A stretch of 64,000 bases of DNA from Pseudomonas sp. BN102 (GTDB lineage Bacteria; Pseudomonadota; Gammaproteobacteria; Pseudomonadales; Pseudomonadaceae). A model generated the notes under the pieces. The model worked only from the letters and a program-made list of their open reading frames with translations. It ran no database searches and was not told where the DNA came from. Each line of letters starts with the position of its first letter. Positions within the stretch are counted from its first letter, which is position 1. Below are positions 58,411-64,000 of the stretch, piece after piece. A program made the position numbers and the translations under genes. Location of the stretch: positions 165,112 through 229,111 of the forward strand of contig NZ_SSON01000072.1 of NCBI RefSeq assembly GCF_029871245.1, in the 5' to 3' direction.

Positions 58411-59781
58411 TCAGCGGATGCCGGCGTTGCGCAGGGCCGCGGGGGTGTAGTCGGCGCCAGTGGCGGCGAAGCCGAACTCGATGCCGTGCTTCTCTTCGTT
58501 CTTCAGGCCGAGGGCGATATAGCGCCCGGCGATGATGTCGTAGAGGGCCTCCACCGAATAGGTGCTGACCTGCCGCTGGTAGTGATAGCTGGCATGGCCT
58601 TCGCCGACGCGCCAGAGCTGGCCGCGGCCGTCGTAGTGGTCGGCATAGGCGATCTGCCAGCTGTCTTCGTCGATGAAGTAGTGGCGCTTGGCGTAGATGT
58701 GCCGCTCGTTGGGCTTGAGGGTGGCGACCACCTCCCAGACGCGGTGCAATTCGTAGCGGGTCAGGTCCTGGTTGAGGTGGCCCGGCTGGATGATCTCCTT
58801 GTACTTGAGCTGTGGCGATTCCAGCTTGTAGCTGTTGTAGGGGATGTACATCTCTTTCTTGCCGACCAGCTTCCAGTCGTAGCGGTCCGGGGCGCCGGAG
58901 AACATGTCGAAGTTGTCGGCGGTACGCATGCCGTCGGCGGCGGTGCCGGGACCGTCATAGGCGACCTGGGGCGCACGGCGCACGCGGCGTTGGCCGGCGT
59001 TGTAGAGCCAGGCCAGGCGCGGTTCCTTGACCTGGTCGATGGTCTCGTGAACCAGCAGCACGTTACCCGCCAGGCGCGAGGGCGCCAGGACCCGCTGTTT
59101 GAAGTAGAGCAGCACGTTGGCCGACTTGCCCGTGTCCAGTTCGCGCATGTCGGCCGGGAAGGCGACTTCGTCCTCGAACTGCACCGGAGTGAAGGAGCCG
59201 CCGGTCTGCGGCGTGGCCTGGACCACCAGGCGTCGGGCGTTGCCTCCGCGGTAACGAGTGATGTGGTTCCACAGGACCTGGACGCCGTCCTTGGGAATCG
59301 GAAATGCGTAGTAGTGGCTCTCGGCGAAGTCCGACAGGCCGTTGCCGCCGTCCACGGGCTGGGTTTTGAGCGCGCTCTGCTTGGCCGCGTCATAGATGGC
59401 CTGGGGCGCGGCGGCAGTGCGGTGGCTGGGGTAGACCGGGATCTTGTAGGTGCTGGCGTAGCGCTTGAACATCGCCATCTGCCCGGGCGAAAGCTTGTCC
59501 TTGTACTGCTCGGCGTTGGCCGCGGTGATGGTGAACAGCGGCTGTTCGCTGGCGAAGGGGTTGCCGAGGAAGCCGTTGGAATCGACCACGGCAGCGTTGG
59601 TTGGCAGGCCACCGGTCCAGGCTGGGATACTGCCATCGGCGCTGCCGAGCTTCTCCGCCCCCAGCGGGGTGAGGCTGGCACCGAGCTGCGCGGCCTCCTC
59701 CTGGGAGACGGCGGCCATGACGTTGGCGGCCAGCAGGCTGAGTGCCAGCACGCCGCTTTGCAGGATTCTTCTCTTGATCAT
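58411..59781 (-). CDS. DUF1329 exported protein (LolB/outer-membrane-lipoprotein-sorting-like fold)
   Basis: A 456-residue periplasmic protein: signal peptide MIKRRILQSGVLALSLLAAN, cleavage probably after VMA; then EEAAQLGASLTPLGAEKLGS and SIPAWTGGLP, the DUF1329 opening. YYAFPIPKDGVQVLWNHITR and ESPQLKYKEIIQPGHLNQDL are conserved blocks. Its C-terminal half is beta-rich. Such proteins are nearly always next to a DUF1302 gene and are thought to move hydrophobic substrates across the envelope. It starts 17 bp after the DUF1302 gene. Confidence 0.88.
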   Translation of the reverse strand: MIKRRILQSGVLALSLLAANVMAAVSQEEAAQLGASLTPLGAEKLGSADGSIPAWTGGLPTNAAVVDSNGFLGNPFASEQPLFTITAANAEQYKDKLSPGQMAMFKRYASTYKIPVYPSHRTAAAPQAIYDAAKQSALKTQPVDGGNGLSDFAESHYYAFPIPKDGVQVLWNHITRYRGGNARRLVVQATPQTGGSFTPVQFEDEVAFPADMRELDTGKSANVLLYFKQRVLAPSRLAGNVLLVHETIDQVKEPRLAWLYNAGQRRVRRAPQVAYDGPGTAADGMRTADNFDMFSGAPDRYDWKLVGKKEMYIPYNSYKLESPQLKYKEIIQPGHLNQDLTRYELHRVWEVVATLKPNERHIYAKRHYFIDEDSWQIAYADHYDGRGQLWRVGEGHASYHYQRQVSTYSVEALYDIIAGRYIALGLKNEEKHGIEFGFAATGADYTPAALRNAGIR

Positions 59782-59798
59782 TCTTTGAGTCCTTGCTG

Positions 59799-61565
59799 TC
59801 AGAAGTTGAGGCCAAAGCTGAGGGCGACGAAGTCGCGGTCAGTGGTCACGTTGTAGTGGCCGCCAAAGAAGTCGGTGTAGCTGAGGCTGGCGGTGTAGGT
59901 GTTCTGGTAGTCGGCATTGAGGCCGAGGCTGATGGCCTTGGAGCCTTCGTTGAAGTTCGGGCCGTAGCCGTCCACGTCGTGGGACCAGGCGACGCTCGGG
60001 GTCAGGTTGATCCCGGCGATGACGTTGCTGTAGTCCAGGCTGGCGCGGGCGCGGTAGCCCCAGGAGCTGCTGGTGTAGAAGCCCTTGTCGTTGCACTCGC
60101 GTTGCTGCGGGCTGGCGGCGGTGAGCGCCAGGCAGATGGCCTGGGAGGACAGCTGGCCGGGGCCGTAGATGGGGTCGCGGCCGAAGCGCAGTTCGCCGAT
60201 GTCGTCGTCCAGGCCGCCGATGTGGTTGTAGCCCACCTCGGCCACCAGGGTCAGGCGACTGGCGCCCATCACCTGGTCGATGAACTGGGTGGCGGTGACC
60301 TGGGCCTGGGTGACCGGCTTGCGTTCGTAGCCGTGCAGATCTGCGCCGGAGCGGTTGAGCGCGTGGCCGCTTTCGAAGACCGGCGAGTTCGGTACGCCGA
60401 GCGCGGCGAAGGACAGGTCGGTACTGTTGATCTGCAGCGGCATGTTCGGCCGGAAGCTGACCTCGCCCGCCAGGGATGTGCCTTCGATGTTGGTCTGGAA
60501 GCTCAGGCCGTAGAGGCGGATGTCTTCCGGGTACTCGATGAAGTAGCGAGCGCCGGGGGCGCCGGGAATGATCGCCGCGCTCGGGGTGGTGGTGCGGATG
60601 GTGCTGAAGATCGGCCCGCGGCTGTGGTAGTTCAGCGCGTAGGCGCCGAACTCGGTGTCGTTCAGCTCTTCCACGAACCAGCGCAGGGCCACGCCGAACT
60701 GGCCGCTGTCGCGGGCGTCGCGGTCGCCGGCGCGGGGAATGAAGAGGGTGCCGCCGGTGTTGGTGGACACGCCGGGCGGCAGGTCTGGGCCGGCGACCAC
60801 CAGGCGGTCGACGCAGCCATCGGCCACCACGTCCGAGGTGGAGAAGAAAGTGCCGCAGTTGTCGACCACCGTCTGGTCCCATTCCAGCTGGTAGAAGGCT
60901 TCGGCCGAGAGGTTATCGGTCAGGCTCTGGGACAGGTAGATCATGTTCACCGGGATCAGGCCTTCCTTGATCTCGGCGCCGGGACGGCGGAAGGCGGAAA
61001 CGTCGATCGGGTTGATCGAGTTGATGCTGTTGCCGATGAAGGTGCTCTCGCCCCAGCTCACCACCTGCTTGCCGACGCGGAAGCTGCCCGGCAGGTCGCC
61101 CAGGTTGTAGTTGTGGTAGAGGAAGGCATCGAGCAGCTGCGCGCCGGAGGCCTTGGCGCCTTCCTTGCGGTTGTGGTCGTCGATGTCATAGAAGAGCCGG
61201 TGCTCATCCTTCAGCTCGAAGTCGTACCAGTACTTGCCGCGCAGGAATACGCCGGTGTCGCCGTACTTCAGCTCGAGGTCATGGATGCCCTTGAAGATCT
61301 TCGAGAAGGTCTCGCCCTTCTTGAAGTTCAGCCGGCCATCGTCGGAGGTCCGCGACAGTGCCTCGCCACCGCTGGCGGTCGAGATGAATTCCGGGTCGGC
61401 CGAGCGCACGGCCCAACTGGCGCCGACCGAGAGGGAGGAGTCGAACTGCGCTTCGATCTCGCCGATGTTGAACGTGACGGCATAGGCCTGGGCGCTGCAA
61501 CCCAGGGCGACGGCGGCGGCCAGCGTGTGCGGCCGGAAGATTCCGCGCATTGTTCTTGTTGTCAT
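59799..61565 (-). CDS. DUF1302 outer-membrane beta-barrel-like protein
   Basis: A 588-residue exported protein: signal peptide ending in CSAQAYA, then VTFNIGEIEAQFDSSLSVGA. The rest is a series of amphipathic beta-strands with aromatic turns (GDTGVFLRGKYWYDFELKDE; RVGKQVVSWGESTFIGNSIN), ending in RDFVALSFGLNF with the C-terminal Phe that signals outer-membrane barrel assembly. GGAGAG before the ATG at 61565. Paired with DUF1329; possible role in uptake or export of hydrophobic compounds such as sterols or fatty acid esters. The exact substrate is unknown. Confidence 0.88.
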   Translation of the reverse strand: MTTRTMRGIFRPHTLAAAVALGCSAQAYAVTFNIGEIEAQFDSSLSVGASWAVRSADPEFISTASGGEALSRTSDDGRLNFKKGETFSKIFKGIHDLELKYGDTGVFLRGKYWYDFELKDEHRLFYDIDDHNRKEGAKASGAQLLDAFLYHNYNLGDLPGSFRVGKQVVSWGESTFIGNSINSINPIDVSAFRRPGAEIKEGLIPVNMIYLSQSLTDNLSAEAFYQLEWDQTVVDNCGTFFSTSDVVADGCVDRLVVAGPDLPPGVSTNTGGTLFIPRAGDRDARDSGQFGVALRWFVEELNDTEFGAYALNYHSRGPIFSTIRTTTPSAAIIPGAPGARYFIEYPEDIRLYGLSFQTNIEGTSLAGEVSFRPNMPLQINSTDLSFAALGVPNSPVFESGHALNRSGADLHGYERKPVTQAQVTATQFIDQVMGASRLTLVAEVGYNHIGGLDDDIGELRFGRDPIYGPGQLSSQAICLALTAASPQQRECNDKGFYTSSSWGYRARASLDYSNVIAGINLTPSVAWSHDVDGYGPNFNEGSKAISLGLNADYQNTYTASLSYTDFFGGHYNVTTDRDFVALSFGLNF

Positions 61566-61771
61566 GCGGCTCTCCAGAGCGGGTCTTTGGAGGCCCCATG
61601 CTAATCAGCCGTAATCCCTGCCATAACTGCCTGAACGGGCGATTTCGCCTATCACCCGAGTGGGTGAGCAGACAGCGCGAAACGACCTTTGCGAGGGGCA
61701 GCCGCGGCGCTCTGGGAGTGGTTGCCGATGGCCTTTGCTACCTGGGGTTACAGCGGCCTGCGAAGTGGGGA

Positions 61772-62680
61772 TCACTCCAGGCCGGCTTCCATCCGGTAGT
61801 CGCGCGCGGCGTCCACCAGCCAGGTGCGGAAGGCGCCAAGGGCGGCGGATTCCAACTTGCGCTCGGGGATGATCAGGTAATAGGCCTTGTCGCTGCGGAA
61901 GCTGTGGGGATGGGCGATGACCAGGCGGCCGTCGGCCAGTTCGCGCTGGATCAGGAAAGGCGGAACCAGCGCCACGCCCATCTCGTGCATGGCGGCCTGC
62001 GCCAGCATGGAGAAGAGTTCGTAGCGCGGGCCGCTGAGGTCGCGCGACACATTCATGCCAAGGGAATTGAACCACTGCCGCCAGGCATAGGGGCGGGTGG
62101 TTTGCTGCAGCAGGGGCAGCCGGGCAATGGTCTCGGCGTCCAGGCCGTTGCGACCGCCCAGCAGCGTGGGGCTGCAGACCGGCACCGAGTTCTCATGCAT
62201 CAGGAAGTCCGCGCGGGTGCCCGACCATTCTGCGTCGCCAAAGTAGAGGGCGGCATCGAAATCGGTATCGGCGAAGAGGAAGGGCCGGGTGCGGTTGGTC
62301 AGGTTGACCGTGACTTCCGGGTGCAGGCGCTGGAAATCCTTCAATCTGGGCACCAGCCACTGGGTGCCGAAGGTGGGAACTATGGCCAGCTCCACCGTCA
62401 TGGCGCCCTGTTGGCCCATCACCGCCAAGGTGTCGCGCTCCACTGCGTCGAGCTGGGCGGCGATGCGCCGGGAATAGGCGAGGCCCGCTTCCGTCAGCTT
62501 CACTCCGCGCCGCGAACGGCGGAACAGCTCCAGGCCGAGAAACTCCTCCAGCCCGGCGATCTGCCGGCAGATGGCGCTCTGGGTCAGGGTCAGTTCCTCG
62601 GCCGCCTTGGTGAAGCTCTGGTGGCGGGCGGCGGACTCGAAGGCGACCAGGGCGGCTGTGCTGGGAATCTTTCGGCGCAT
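61772..62680 (-). CDS. gcdR: LysR-type regulator GcdR
   Basis: A 302-residue LysR-type activator. The winged helix-turn-helix is in the first 65 residues ([20 protein letters not shown], then [20 protein letters not shown]); the co-inducer domain follows. It is divergent from gcdH across 196 bp, the arrangement in P. putida, where GcdR activates gcdHG for glutarate/lysine degradation. The in-frame GTG at 62698 is less likely than the ATG at 62680, which has GAGGTAC ahead. Identification rests on synteny and family. Confidence 0.85.
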   Translation of the reverse strand: MRRKIPSTAALVAFESAARHQSFTKAAEELTLTQSAICRQIAGLEEFLGLELFRRSRRGVKLTEAGLAYSRRIAAQLDAVERDTLAVMGQQGAMTVELAIVPTFGTQWLVPRLKDFQRLHPEVTVNLTNRTRPFLFADTDFDAALYFGDAEWSGTRADFLMHENSVPVCSPTLLGGRNGLDAETIARLPLLQQTTRPYAWRQWFNSLGMNVSRDLSGPRYELFSMLAQAAMHEMGVALVPPFLIQRELADGRLVIAHPHSFRSDKAYYLIIPERKLESAALGAFRTWLVDAARDYRMEAGLE

Positions 62681-62766
62681 GCTGTACCTCGGTTTCACAA
62701 TTCAACGCAGTGAACAGGGCTTTCTGGCAGTACGGAGTGAGAAATTAGCACAACAGCATGCGAAAT

Positions 62767-62820
62767 CCTCGTTTGTCCGATCCGGCCTAGGCTGTCTAGG
62801 ATGGCTGCATACGAACGAGG
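62767..62820. promoter_or_regulatory. Inverted repeats in the gcdR-gcdH intergenic region
   Basis: CCTCGTTTG at 62767-62775 and CGAACGAGG at 62812-62820 are inverse with one mismatch. Between them CCTAGGCTGTCTAGG (62786-62800) is a second palindrome. They lie just before gcdH and may be GcdR or promoter sites; inference only. Confidence 0.4.
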
Positions 62821-62876
62821 CCCGAGCCGTATTCCGGCTCCCGCTCCCTCCACCCAATCCATCGAGGAACCCGCCC

Positions 62877-64000
<1,124 letters not shown>

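Noticed and set aside
59793..61604. Plus-strand frame opposite the DUF1302 gene
   Set aside because: Antisense shadow; the minus-strand protein has a signal peptide and a barrel C-terminus.

Overview
The window is a GC-rich chromosomal segment of a Pseudomonas (sensu lato). Gene content and order match P. aeruginosa around polA-engB-cytochromes-dsbA-dgcH-ampDh2-kinB-algB, and P. putida around CoA-transferase-pntB/pntAb/pntAA and gcdR-gcdH. I see no rRNA, tRNA, CRISPR array, prophage or insertion sequence. The window is mostly housekeeping and accessory chromosomal genes, with several families of small palindromic intergenic repeats.

Layout. 1-9.4 kb: thrB (cut by the left edge), a DUF2782 protein, polA, an ErsA-type small RNA with an AlgU-like promoter, engB, cytochromes c5 and c4, dsbA, an EEP-family nuclease and the diguanylate cyclase dgcH. 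9.4-16.9 kb: a cry-DASH photolyase, a MarC protein, ampDh2, the kinB-algB two-component pair, and a string of tiny membrane-protein genes that ends in a reading frame broken by TGA at codon 4. 17-24.4 kb: wrbA, gltP, a SpmA/SpmB-like membrane protein, a DUF5924-type protein, a GNAT acetyltransferase and a Na/Pi cotransporter-like protein.

24.8-31.5 kb is the most unusual part. A LodA/GoxA-type quinoprotein oxidase and its LodB-type flavoprotein partner lie downstream of an ArnA/Fmt-like formyltransferase and a fold-III PLP decarboxylase. A second argininosuccinate-synthase-like gene, with an altered citrulline pocket, is divergent from them with only 44 bp between. I infer an uncharacterised small-molecule pathway (ATP-dependent aspartate ligation, decarboxylation, N-formylation, amine oxidation).

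31.5-42.3 kb: recC-recB-recD and a papain-like protease fused to an alpha/beta-hydrolase-like domain. 42.4-50.0 kb: TerC, CitMHS and AEC membrane proteins, a GFA-family protein, a DUF4105 protein, two tandem DUF2388 genes and two tandem DUF1127 genes. 50.3-55.1 kb: an acetyl-CoA hydrolase/CoA-transferase and the three-gene proton-translocating transhydrogenase operon. 55.7-64 kb: a MalT-like LuxR regulator, a DUF1329/DUF1302 pair, and the divergent gcdR/gcdH pair (gcdH cut by the right edge).

Two links stand out. ErsA, AlgB/KinB, DgcH and AmpDh2 all belong to the envelope-stress, alginate and biofilm network known from P. aeruginosa. The ArgG-like/decarboxylase/formyltransferase/LodA/LodB block looks like one metabolic unit with no recognised product.
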